Shown piece by piece: positions 29,709 through 39,006 of a stretch of DNA of 64,000 bases (position 1 is its first letter; each line of letters opens with the position of its first letter). This DNA is from HdN1 sp964473645. GTDB lineage: Bacteria > Pseudomonadota > Gammaproteobacteria > Pseudomonadales > Ketobacteraceae. Position numbers and translations under genes: made by a program. The notes below the pieces were generated by a model. The model was given only the letters and a program-made list of their open reading frames with translations. It searched no databases and was not told the DNA's origin. Where the stretch lies: assembly GCA_964473645.1 (NCBI GenBank), contig CAYYPW010000007.1, positions 62,001 to 126,000 of the forward strand. The letters are read 5' to 3'.

Positions 29709-32700
29709 TTAGAGGTTTTTTAGATCCTCATCAGACATGCCTTCAATCTCGGCCAGCAGATCGGCCATATCACCGTCATCACTGTTTTCCAGCTCGGCCT
29801 GCAGCAAGTGCAGCGCCAGATTCTCGATGGTGGGTTCTTCAAACAAGGCGCTCAATGCAATCTCGACATTGAAACGCTCTCTGACCCGCGAAATCACTTG
29901 CGTTGCCAGCAGGGAGTGTCCACCCACATCGAAAAAGTTGTCCTTCACGCCAATCGTCTCGGCCTTTAGAACGTCTTTCCAAATATCTACCAAAATCTCT
30001 TCAGTGTCGTTGCGCGGAGCCACATATTCATGGGACGACGCGGTTGCGCCTTCAGGGGATGGCAAAGCACGTTTGTTGATCTTGCCGTTATGGTTAAGCG
30101 GCATGGCATCGAGTACGACATAAGCCGAGGGCACCATGTATTCCGGCAACTGCTTACGCAGTGTGGCGCGCAGGGTTTGCGTGTCGAAATCAGACGCCGC
30201 TACCAGCCACGCCACCAAACGCTTGTCACCCGCCACTTCTTCGCGCACCAGCACCACCGACTCGGAAACCCCCGGATACTGGTTGATGGTGGCAACGATT
30301 TCACCCAGCTCGATGCGGTACCCACGGATCTTCACCTGATCGTCGATGCGTCCGAGGTATTCCAGCGTGCCATCAGGCAGGAAGCGCGCAAGGTCGCCCG
30401 TTTTATACAATCGGTTATAAATGCCAGCTGAACGGCTGACCAAAGCACCGAATGGATTGGCAACAAAACGTTCAGCGGTCAAATCATCACGATTGAGATA
30501 GCCGTGCGCCAAACCTTGGCCGCCAACATACATTTCACCCGGCACACCCACCGGCACCAGATGACAGTGTTGATCCAACACAAACACATCGAGATCGGGA
30601 ATCGGGCGCCCAATCAGACTTGAACGCTGCTCCATGTCATCGTGCGTTATACGGTGATAAGTCACGTGCACAGTGGTTTCGGTGATTCCGTACATGTTGA
30701 TCAGTTGCGGCTGATCGAGACCGCGACGGTTGATCCACGATTGCAGGGCCGGGAAATCCAGGGCTTCACCACCGAATACCACGTATCGCAGATTCAGTTG
30801 TTCCACCAGTGCAGAGCCCTCGCTAGACAAGCGCTCATCGACCCGTATCAACTGCGTGAACGCCGATGGGGTCTGGTTGAGAACGGTGACGCCTTCCTTG
30901 CACATCAGCGCGTAAAACTCTTCGGGCGATTTCGCAATTTGTTGCGGCACCACCACTAGCTTGCCACCGAAATGCAGCGCTCCCCAGATTTCCCACACGG
31001 TGAAATCGAAGGCAAAGGAGTGGAACAGCGTCCACACATCATTTTGCGTAAAGCCAAACCAGGGATCGGTGGCCGTAAACAAACGAATCACGTTGCTATG
31101 CGGGATCAGCACACCCTTGGGTTTGCCGGTAGTGCCTGAGGTGTAAATCACATAGGCACGATTATCCGGGCCGGACACACTCACCGGATCATGATCGGGT
31201 TGTGTCGCCAGACTTTCGGCCAATTGTTCCAGCACCAGACGCTCATAACGGCCTGCGGGCACCTTGTCGAGCACGGCTTCGTGCGTGACCAGCAACTGCA
31301 CCGCTGCATCTTCAAGAATAAAGCGGATACGTTCCTCTGGGTTGAAAGGATCAACGGGCACATAGGCACCGCCGGCTTTTAACACACCCAGAATGGCAAC
31401 CAGCATGTCCAGACAACGATCGAGCGATACGCCGACCAGCGTGTTGGCTTTTACCCCTTTTTCACGCAACAGATGCGCCAGGCGGTTAGCGCGAGCGTTC
31501 AACTCGGCATAGGTCAGCTGCTGGCCTTCCCATGACAGTGCGATGCGCTCGGGGGTACGTTGCACCTGCGCCTCAAAACGCTGGTGCAAGGTGTCGTTCC
31601 AGGCGAAATCGCCGCCTTGATGGTTCCATTCTTTCAGCTGGTGAGTGACTTCTGCTTCGGTGAGCATGGGTAGATCGGCTAGCGTCTGCTGAGGATGCTC
31701 GACTGCCGAGGCCAACAACATTTCAAAATGATTGACCAGGCGATGCACGGTGTCGCGATTGAACAGATCGGTGTTGAACTCGATCATGCCCTCCAGGCCC
31801 TCAGACGTTTCGGTGAGGTTCAAGGTAAGATCGAATTTCGCGGTTTTAACGACCGATGACATCATCTCTACGCCCAAACCTGGCAAAGACAGGCTTTGAC
31901 GATTGGAGGCGTTTTGCAGCGTGAACATTACCTGGAACAAGGGTGAATGGCTGCGGTCGCGCGCCACACCCATGGCATCGACCAGTTTTTCGAAGGGCAG
32001 ATCCTGATGGGCATAACCATTGAGGGTGAGATCTTGCACCTGCATTAACAAATCAACGAAGCGCATGTCGCCGCCCAACTGAGCGCGCAAGGCTAAGCTG
32101 TTTACGAAGCAACCAATAAGATTTTCAAACTCAGGACGCACGCGATTTGCCACCGGCGTACCCACGCAAATATCATCCTGACCCGAATAGCGGAACAATA
32201 CCGTGTAGAAGCCAGCCAACAAGGTCATGAACAAGGTCGCGCCTTGCGAGTGTGCCAGCGTATTCAACTGCTGGGTAAGCTCTGCGGAAATCCGTACCGG
32301 CTCATAGTCACCGTTAAACGTCATCAATGCAGGGCGTGGCCTGTCAGTCGGCAACTCCAGTACAGGAACACCGGTCAGATGTTGCTTCCAGTAGTTCACT
32401 TGATGGTCGTAAACGGGGCCTGCCATCCAGTCACGCTGCCAACGGGCGTAGTCCGCATATTGAACATCGAGTGACGGCAATTGTGAGGGGCGCCCCTCAA
32501 CCACGGCGTCATAAAGTTCGCCTACATCGCGTATCAACACGTTCAATGACCAGCCATCAGAAATGATGTGGTGCATGGTCAACAAGAGGACGTGTTCGTT
32601 GGCATCGGTGCGCAACAAACGGGTACGCATCAAGCGAATACGACGTGCCTTGTTGATCGGGCCCATCACCAAGTCAAAGGAACGGGTCGCTTCGTCGATG

Positions 32701-35700
32701 GCCAAACGGATGATTTCCGCTTCGCGCTCTTCGTGATCCAGATCGGAAATATCGCGCACATCCATAAACCATTCATGCGGTTCACGAATGACCTGCGTGG
32801 CCATGCCATCATCGATCAAGAACGAAGTCCGCAGCGATTCATGCCGCTCTACCAACAGCTGGAAGGCTTTCCGTAACGCTTTCACGTTCAGCGTGCCCTT
32901 CATGCGAATGGCGGCTGGCATGTTGTAAGACGTACTGATATTGAATTCGGAATCGCCGGTTTCCAGCTGATTCAAGAACCACAAGCGCTGTTGGGCAAAC
33001 GACAACGGTAGTTCGCCATCGCGTGGGACTCGTTTGACAGGTGGCGGCGTCAGCGCATTGACCTTCTCGCCGCTTTCGATCACATGACAAAGATCTTCAA
33101 TCGTTGGCGTAGTGAAAAGTGCTTTAACCGGTACTTCCACGCCGAATTCATCACGAATGCGCGCGACGATTTGCGTTGCCAGCAACGAGTGCCCGCCCAA
33201 TTCGAAGAAATTGCTCTTCACGCCGACTTTTTCCAGGCCCAGCAATGTGGCCCAGATGCGCACCATACGGGCTTCGCTGTCGTTGCGCGGCGCCACATAT
33301 TCGCCGGCATGCAGCTCATCAAGGGCGGGTGCAGGCAGCGCCGAACGATCAATTTTGCCGTTGGGTGTCAGCGGGAACGATGCCAGCAATACAAACGCGG
33401 AAGGCATCATGTATTCCGGCAAGCGCTCACGAATACGGGCACGAATATCAGGCACCAGTGCATCACGCTCGCGCTGCGTGGCCACATAGGCCACTAATAC
33501 TTTGTCGCCAGCGCGCTCTTCACGTGTCATCACCAGCGCATCACGCACACCGGCCACTGAGACTATCACCGACTGGATTTCGCCCAGCTCGATGCGGAAT
33601 CCACGCACTTTAACTTGATGGTCGATACGTCCCAGGTATTCCAGATTGCCGTTGCCCATGTGACGCACAAGATCACCCGTGCGGTACATGCGCGCATACA
33701 AAGGATCAGTGCTGAACGGGTTGGACAGGAATTTTTCGGCTGTCATTTCCGGCTTATTCAAATAGCCCTGCGTGACACCCGTACCGGCGAGATAGAGTTC
33801 GCCCGCAATACCAGGCGGCACCCACTGGCCATGCGGGTTCAGCACATAGCCTTTGGTATTGGTAATCGGGCGACCGATCGTTGCAGGTTTATTCGGCAAA
33901 CGCAGCGTGTAAGTTGAATAAGTGGTGTCTTCCGACGGGCCGTACAAATCGTACACACGATCCACTTTGGTCGACGAATATAGGGCATCCACCAGACTGG
34001 CTGGCAGGGCTTCACCCGCCAGATTGATAATACGCACCCCATCAGGGATCTGCCCAGCCCGTTGCAAAGTCGCTATGGCCGAGGGAACGGTGTTGACCAG
34101 ACGCACTTCATTACGCGCAGGAATATGCGGCAACGCCAGTACGTTTTCAGCCACGACAATCTTGCCACCAATGGCCAGCGTTACGAAAATCTCGTATACC
34201 GACAGGTCAAAACAGATCGACGTAGCGAACAATACGGCTTCAAGATCGCGTGACGAATAAACCGTGTGCGCCCAATGCACCATAGCCGTGGCGTTAGCAT
34301 GACTAATCATGACGCCTTTCGGTTTACCCGTAGAACCCGAGGTGTAAATAATGTAGCCGAGTTGGCTAGCATCAATGTCAAGCTCAGGGTTATGGCCATC
34401 AAACGCTGCCAATGCGCTGCCCAGCGTATCGACCGCTACTTTCTTGAAGCTGCCGCCCTCATGAGAATCAGGCAGCGTAGCCAACAAGGATGAGTGCGTG
34501 AGCACGATAGGGGCACAGGTGTCTTCCAGCATGTAGGCGACACGATCCGCCGGATAGGCCGGGTCGAGCGGCACATAGGCTGCACCGGCCTTGAGAATAG
34601 CCAACATGCTCACCACTAGATCGGTGGAACGTGGCATGCAAACGCCGACAAAGGACGCTTTGCCACCGCCTTCACTTCTCACCCCTTCTTTCAACAGACC
34701 TTCTTTCAAAAGATAGTGAGCAAGGCGGTTGGCGCGCTGATTTAACTGATCGTAAGTAAGGCGCTCGTTTTCCCATACCAATGCCTCGGCATCGGGGGTG
34801 CGCTCGACCTGACGCTCGAACAAACCATGCATCAAGTCGTTGAGTGGCAGGGTCAACTCAGTATTGTTGTATTCAGTGTCGATGATTTTCTTTTCAGCGG
34901 CGGTAAGAATATTCAACTGCCCAACGTTCACCGACGGGTTCTCGATCACGCTGTCAAACAGCATTTTCAAGTGATCAACGAAACGCACCATGGTCGATTC
35001 GTCAAACAGGTCGGTGGAATATTCCAGATCACCGTAGAGCACGCCGGATTGTTCACTAAATTCCAGCGTTAGATCGAATTTAGCCGTGCCGGGCGCAGTG
35101 TGCAATTCTTCGACGTTGACGCCCGCCAGGTTGAATTCCTCGTTGATGGTCGAGTTCTGCAACACGAACATCACCTGGAATACCGGGGAATAACTCAAGT
35201 CACGCGGAATCCCCAAATGTTCAACCACACGCTCAAACGGCATGTCCTGGTTGGCAAATGCTTCTTGAGTGGTTTGACGCACGCGGGCCAGCAAATCAAC
35301 AAAGCTTGGATTGCCTGAAAAATCGGTACGCAACGCCAAGGTATTAACGAAAAAGCCGATCAGCTTTTCCAGTTCAGGCGTAGTACGGTTCGCTATAGGC
35401 GTACCGACGCACACGTCTTCACTGTTGGTGTACAAATGCAGCAACGACTTGAAGCCTGAAAGCAGCGTCATATAGAACGTGACGCCTTGCGAACGGCTCA
35501 ACTGCTTCAGTTTGGCGACGCGCTCTTTGTCGATCGAAAAATAGAAATTCGAGCCAGCAAAGCTCTGCTCCGGTGGACGTGCGCGATCGGTCGGCAAATC
35601 CATGACCGGCACATTCTTGAGCTTGTTCGTCCAGTAATCGAGCTGCTTGTCGAGCAACTTGCTTTCAAACAGATTTTTCTGCCAATGGGCGAAATCGGCG

Positions 35701-38405
35701 TATTGAATCGGCAAATCAGTCAATGCTAACGGTGTGCCGTTGATTTCAGCTTCGTAAGCACGCGAAATTTCGTCTGTGATGACTTTCAACGAGAAGCCAT
35801 CCGCTGCGATATGATGCATCGTGATCAGCAGCAGATATTGTTCGGCAGCGCGATGTTTTTCTGTTTTAAGTGCCGCCACCGCTTCAGATTCGAGATCGGG
35901 TAGACGCAGCAATTGCGTGCGTATCACCGGGCCGGTTTCCAGGTTGAATGGTTTGCGCGCTTCGCGATATACGCGATCCTGAATAGCTTTACTTAACGCA
36001 GGCTCTTTCAGGTAGGACAGGTCTTCGATCTCGAATTTCCATGGGCGTGGTGATTCAATCACCTGCCAGGCATGCCCGTCTTTTTGCACGTAACGTGTGC
36101 GTAACACTTCGTGACGAGTCACCATCGATTCAAAGGCTTTTTCCGCTGCTGCTACATCCAATGCACCTTGTGTTTTCAGTGCAAACGGCAAGTTGTAGGC
36201 GATGTTGTCCTCACGCAGTTTGTCGAGGAACCACATACGTTTTTGTGAGAACGACAACGGCATCCATGCATCGCGCTCAACGCGCGTCAACGGTGGCAAT
36301 TGCGCCTTGCGCTCGCCGCGCAGACCGTTGGCGATGGTACGTGCCAAGGCAGTGAAATCTTCAGCTTCAAACAATGCAGGCAATTCGAGATCGATTTCGA
36401 ACTTGTCACGCAAGCGGGTGAACAATTGGGTAATTTGCAGTGAGTCAATGCCCAAGGCCATCAGGCTGCGATCATCGCGAATATTATCCAGTGATTCGCC
36501 GATTTCTTTTGCGATCAACGCTTTGAGGTAAAGCACCAAACGCGGTTCCTGCTCGTTGGCAGGCAATTGCAACCACTGATTCTTTTCGAGTTTAAGGGCT
36601 TCTTCGATGGCGTTTTTGCTGGTATCACTTTGTTCTTGCGGCGCGCTGACCGCAATCACTTCCAGGGTATTATTCAGGAAGGCTGCACGATTGCCGCCAC
36701 GTTGAATTTTGCCCGAAGACGTTTTCAGAATGCTGCCAGGGCGAATGAAAACCACCGTGTGCACTTGCAGTTCGTGCGTTTCGGCCACAGCTTGACGAAT
36801 GGCGGCGGCAACCACTTCGGCATTCAAGGTGAGGCGGTATTTGCGCTCGACCTCTTGCACCAGCACCAGGCGTTCTTCGCCGTTGATTTCAACCGTGAAC
36901 GCAGCACCGGCGTCACCTTTGAGGGCGATGTGGCTTTGCTGAACGGTGTATTCGATATCCTGCGGGTAATGGTTGCGTCCACGGATAATAATGACTTCTT
37001 TCTGGCGACCGGTGATATAGAGTTCACCGTCGATCAAGCACCCCAGGTCACCCGTGCGCATAAAGGGCCCATCACCGTCGGCGGTATACCCGGCAAAGGT
37101 TTCCTCCGTCGCTTCGGGCTTTTTCCAGTAACCTTGCGCGATATGCGGGCCCGCCGACCAGATTTCGCCTACTTCACCCGCTGGCAAGGATTTTAAGGTT
37201 ACCGTGTCGACTATGGCGACGCGGCCTTGCAGTGTAGATTTACCGTTAGAGACCAGCGTGAGGGTTTTTGCTGTGCCGCCGTCTGCGGCCAGCACTACTT
37301 TATTCTGCGAAAGCTCATCGGCTAACACACGCTTAAACAAGGGGCGGGTTTCTTTTACCGCACCCGTGACGAACAGCGTTGCTTCAGCAAGACCAAAGGT
37401 CGGCAAAAATGATGAACGTTTGAAGCCGCAACTTGCGAACGCATCGCAAAAGGCATCGATCGTTTCCGGACGCACGACTTCGGCACCCGACAGGGCGACA
37501 CGAATCGTCGACAAATCCAATTGCGCTTTTTGTTCTTCGGTAATCTGTTTTGCGCACAATTCATAAGCGAAGTTGGGTGCGCAAATTCCGGTGCCTTTAT
37601 AATCAGACACCGCTTGTAGCCAACGCACTGGCTTTTGCAAAAACGATGCTGGCGACATGAATACCGCGCGCGAACCGATATAAAGGGGTTGCAGCGTGGT
37701 ACCGATCAAACCCATGTCGTGGAACAATGGCAGCCAGCTCACGACAAGATCATTGTCCTCGCTTTCGAATGCCGCACTGATCATGGCCTCGTTGGCTAGC
37801 AGGTTGCCATGGCTGACCATGACGCCTTTGGGGTTGCCTGTAGAACCGGAGGTGTATTGCAAAAAGGCAATGGTGTCGGCCGTAATGGCGGGCATCTGCC
37901 ACTGACGGGCGCCGTCATCATGGGTCCCCGCCTGTGCAACCACTTCGTCGACGCAAGCCCATTGCAGATGCGACAAGCCAGGGGTTTCTTCGAACAACGG
38001 CTCCGCCACGGTCATGACCTTGGTAGTGGTCATGACAATGGTAGGCTCACAGTCGTCAATGATGGATTTCAGACGCCCCAGGTTCTGGTTACGACGCGGC
38101 GGATAAGCAGGCACCGCGGCGATACCCGCATATAAGCAGCCAAAGAACCCCACCACAAACTCAAGGCTCGATGGGAACAGCATTAACGCTCGATCGCCCG
38201 CCTTGCCCTTACTGAGCAAATTCACGGCAAGCGCACGAGCACGCTCCGCCAATTCACCGTAGGTGATATCAACGCCCGCTTCCTCGCCGTCCGGCAGGAA
38301 GGTATAGGCCAGTTTGTCAGGGTGTGCGGCAGCCCGCGCTTCCAGCAGGCCAACCAGCGTGTTCATTTGGGAGAGGTCTACAGCATTCATCACTAAACGT
38401 GACAT
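29709..38405 (-). CDS. NRPS gene A: FAAL-ACP loading plus two modules
   Basis: 2898-residue lipopeptide-initiating synthetase. Approximate residues: fatty acyl-AMP ligase 10-585 (YTSGSTGNPKG, TGDLG); acyl carrier 620-697 (LGIDSLQ, Ser655); C 712-1150 (HHIAADG); A1 1190-1690; PCP Ser1740; C 1795-2245 (HHIISDGW); A2 2270-2785; PCP Ser2831; C-terminal docking tail ...DLLAEIEGMSDEDLKNL. By alignment to GrsA, A1 reads DLYNNALTYK, similar to codes reported for Ala/Gly-type domains, and A2 reads DFWNVGMVHK, a well-known threonine code. The FAAL activates a free fatty acid as acyl-AMP and passes it to the ACP, and the first C domain then acylates residue 1. The ATG at 38405 follows AGGA with a 10-base gap. 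It is the first gene of the assembly line and diverges from the TolC-type gene. Confidence 0.97.
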   Translation of the reverse strand: MSRLVMNAVDLSQMNTLVGLLEARAAAHPDKLAYTFLPDGEEAGVDITYGELAERARALAVNLLSKGKAGDRALMLFPSSLEFVVGFFGCLYAGIAAVPAYPPRRNQNLGRLKSIIDDCEPTIVMTTTKVMTVAEPLFEETPGLSHLQWACVDEVVAQAGTHDDGARQWQMPAITADTIAFLQYTSGSTGNPKGVMVSHGNLLANEAMISAAFESEDNDLVVSWLPLFHDMGLIGTTLQPLYIGSRAVFMSPASFLQKPVRWLQAVSDYKGTGICAPNFAYELCAKQITEEQKAQLDLSTIRVALSGAEVVRPETIDAFCDAFASCGFKRSSFLPTFGLAEATLFVTGAVKETRPLFKRVLADELSQNKVVLAADGGTAKTLTLVSNGKSTLQGRVAIVDTVTLKSLPAGEVGEIWSAGPHIAQGYWKKPEATEETFAGYTADGDGPFMRTGDLGCLIDGELYITGRQKEVIIIRGRNHYPQDIEYTVQQSHIALKGDAGAAFTVEINGEERLVLVQEVERKYRLTLNAEVVAAAIRQAVAETHELQVHTVVFIRPGSILKTSSGKIQRGGNRAAFLNNTLEVIAVSAPQEQSDTSKNAIEEALKLEKNQWLQLPANEQEPRLVLYLKALIAKEIGESLDNIRDDRSLMALGIDSLQITQLFTRLRDKFEIDLELPALFEAEDFTALARTIANGLRGERKAQLPPLTRVERDAWMPLSFSQKRMWFLDKLREDNIAYNLPFALKTQGALDVAAAEKAFESMVTRHEVLRTRYVQKDGHAWQVIESPRPWKFEIEDLSYLKEPALSKAIQDRVYREARKPFNLETGPVIRTQLLRLPDLESEAVAALKTEKHRAAEQYLLLITMHHIAADGFSLKVITDEISRAYEAEINGTPLALTDLPIQYADFAHWQKNLFESKLLDKQLDYWTNKLKNVPVMDLPTDRARPPEQSFAGSNFYFSIDKERVAKLKQLSRSQGVTFYMTLLSGFKSLLHLYTNSEDVCVGTPIANRTTPELEKLIGFFVNTLALRTDFSGNPSFVDLLARVRQTTQEAFANQDMPFERVVEHLGIPRDLSYSPVFQVMFVLQNSTINEEFNLAGVNVEELHTAPGTAKFDLTLEFSEQSGVLYGDLEYSTDLFDESTMVRFVDHLKMLFDSVIENPSVNVGQLNILTAAEKKIIDTEYNNTELTLPLNDLMHGLFERQVERTPDAEALVWENERLTYDQLNQRANRLAHYLLKEGLLKEGVRSEGGGKASFVGVCMPRSTDLVVSMLAILKAGAAYVPLDPAYPADRVAYMLEDTCAPIVLTHSSLLATLPDSHEGGSFKKVAVDTLGSALAAFDGHNPELDIDASQLGYIIYTSGSTGKPKGVMISHANATAMVHWAHTVYSSRDLEAVLFATSICFDLSVYEIFVTLAIGGKIVVAENVLALPHIPARNEVRLVNTVPSAIATLQRAGQIPDGVRIINLAGEALPASLVDALYSSTKVDRVYDLYGPSEDTTYSTYTLRLPNKPATIGRPITNTKGYVLNPHGQWVPPGIAGELYLAGTGVTQGYLNKPEMTAEKFLSNPFSTDPLYARMYRTGDLVRHMGNGNLEYLGRIDHQVKVRGFRIELGEIQSVIVSVAGVRDALVMTREERAGDKVLVAYVATQRERDALVPDIRARIRERLPEYMMPSAFVLLASFPLTPNGKIDRSALPAPALDELHAGEYVAPRNDSEARMVRIWATLLGLEKVGVKSNFFELGGHSLLATQIVARIRDEFGVEVPVKALFTTPTIEDLCHVIESGEKVNALTPPPVKRVPRDGELPLSFAQQRLWFLNQLETGDSEFNISTSYNMPAAIRMKGTLNVKALRKAFQLLVERHESLRTSFLIDDGMATQVIREPHEWFMDVRDISDLDHEEREAEIIRLAIDEATRSFDLVMGPINKARRIRLMRTRLLRTDANEHVLLLTMHHIISDGWSLNVLIRDVGELYDAVVEGRPSQLPSLDVQYADYARWQRDWMAGPVYDHQVNYWKQHLTGVPVLELPTDRPRPALMTFNGDYEPVRISAELTQQLNTLAHSQGATLFMTLLAGFYTVLFRYSGQDDICVGTPVANRVRPEFENLIGCFVNSLALRAQLGGDMRFVDLLMQVQDLTLNGYAHQDLPFEKLVDAMGVARDRSHSPLFQVMFTLQNASNRQSLSLPGLGVEMMSSVVKTAKFDLTLNLTETSEGLEGMIEFNTDLFNRDTVHRLVNHFEMLLASAVEHPQQTLADLPMLTEAEVTHQLKEWNHQGGDFAWNDTLHQRFEAQVQRTPERIALSWEGQQLTYAELNARANRLAHLLREKGVKANTLVGVSLDRCLDMLVAILGVLKAGGAYVPVDPFNPEERIRFILEDAAVQLLVTHEAVLDKVPAGRYERLVLEQLAESLATQPDHDPVSVSGPDNRAYVIYTSGTTGKPKGVLIPHSNVIRLFTATDPWFGFTQNDVWTLFHSFAFDFTVWEIWGALHFGGKLVVVPQQIAKSPEEFYALMCKEGVTVLNQTPSAFTQLIRVDERLSSEGSALVEQLNLRYVVFGGEALDFPALQSWINRRGLDQPQLINMYGITETTVHVTYHRITHDDMEQRSSLIGRPIPDLDVFVLDQHCHLVPVGVPGEMYVGGQGLAHGYLNRDDLTAERFVANPFGALVSRSAGIYNRLYKTGDLARFLPDGTLEYLGRIDDQVKIRGYRIELGEIVATINQYPGVSESVVLVREEVAGDKRLVAWLVAASDFDTQTLRATLRKQLPEYMVPSAYVVLDAMPLNHNGKINKRALPSPEGATASSHEYVAPRNDTEEILVDIWKDVLKAETIGVKDNFFDVGGHSLLATQVISRVRERFNVEIALSALFEEPTIENLALHLLQAELENSDDGDMADLLAEIEGMSDEDLKNL

Positions 38406-39006
38406 AAAGTCGAGTTCCTGCCTTGGGGCTTTTTATTGTTCTATTAACTATTAATACAATAATAGACGGTCTAGATAGACGGCGTAGCGAGGCGTGCCGC
38501 GACAACTTCGTCCCTTATTATGGCCTAAGTCGTATCGCAAAGCTGTGAAAAAGTTATTGATTCTAAAGATGTTCTCGCCCATACGGGCACATCACAACAG
38601 GAAGGTTCAACAGGAATTGCCGGATGCTTTTAGTGTTCTTGTTGTTATTCTTAATGTTGTGAGCATGCACGACGGCTCTGCAGCGAGCACTTCTTACCTT
38701 GCTTTACTTGCCCTTTCTTATAAGTAAAGGCAGCAGGTTGAGCGCTACTTTAAGCAAAAACGGGCTCAAATCCTAGTAGACAAACTGTTTCCGACCCGTG
38801 ACTTGCGAGTATTTTGTGACCAACAACAAATTCCGGCGATACAAACGTTTTCTGTTGCGGCTTTTCTATACTCAAAATTGACACCTTACCCTTGGCAGAC
38901 GATGCAGGCCTGACAATTCTATGTAGAATGTGGTGCCTGATCTTTGACGGGTGGGCATGACGCGCACCCTCTATCTACCATCAATAAAAATGGCATCAAC
39001 AATAAG
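38406..39006. promoter_or_regulatory. Divergent intergenic region between NRPS gene A and the TolC-type gene
   Basis: About 600 bases with no convincing gene; it must hold the promoters of both flanking units. Upstream of gene A the octamer ATAGACGG occurs twice (38462-38469 and 38475-38482) as a direct repeat 13 bp apart, next to an AT-rich stretch (38440-38462). Upstream of the TolC-type gene lies a perfect inverted repeat ATTCTA-TG-TAGAAT (38916-38929) whose right arm resembles a -10 box. I could not place a convincing paired -35 element. Confidence 0.4.

Noticed and set aside
38494..38727. 77-codon frame in the divergent region upstream of tolC
   Set aside because: No ribosome-binding site, no recognisable motif, and it occupies the expected promoter region of gene A.
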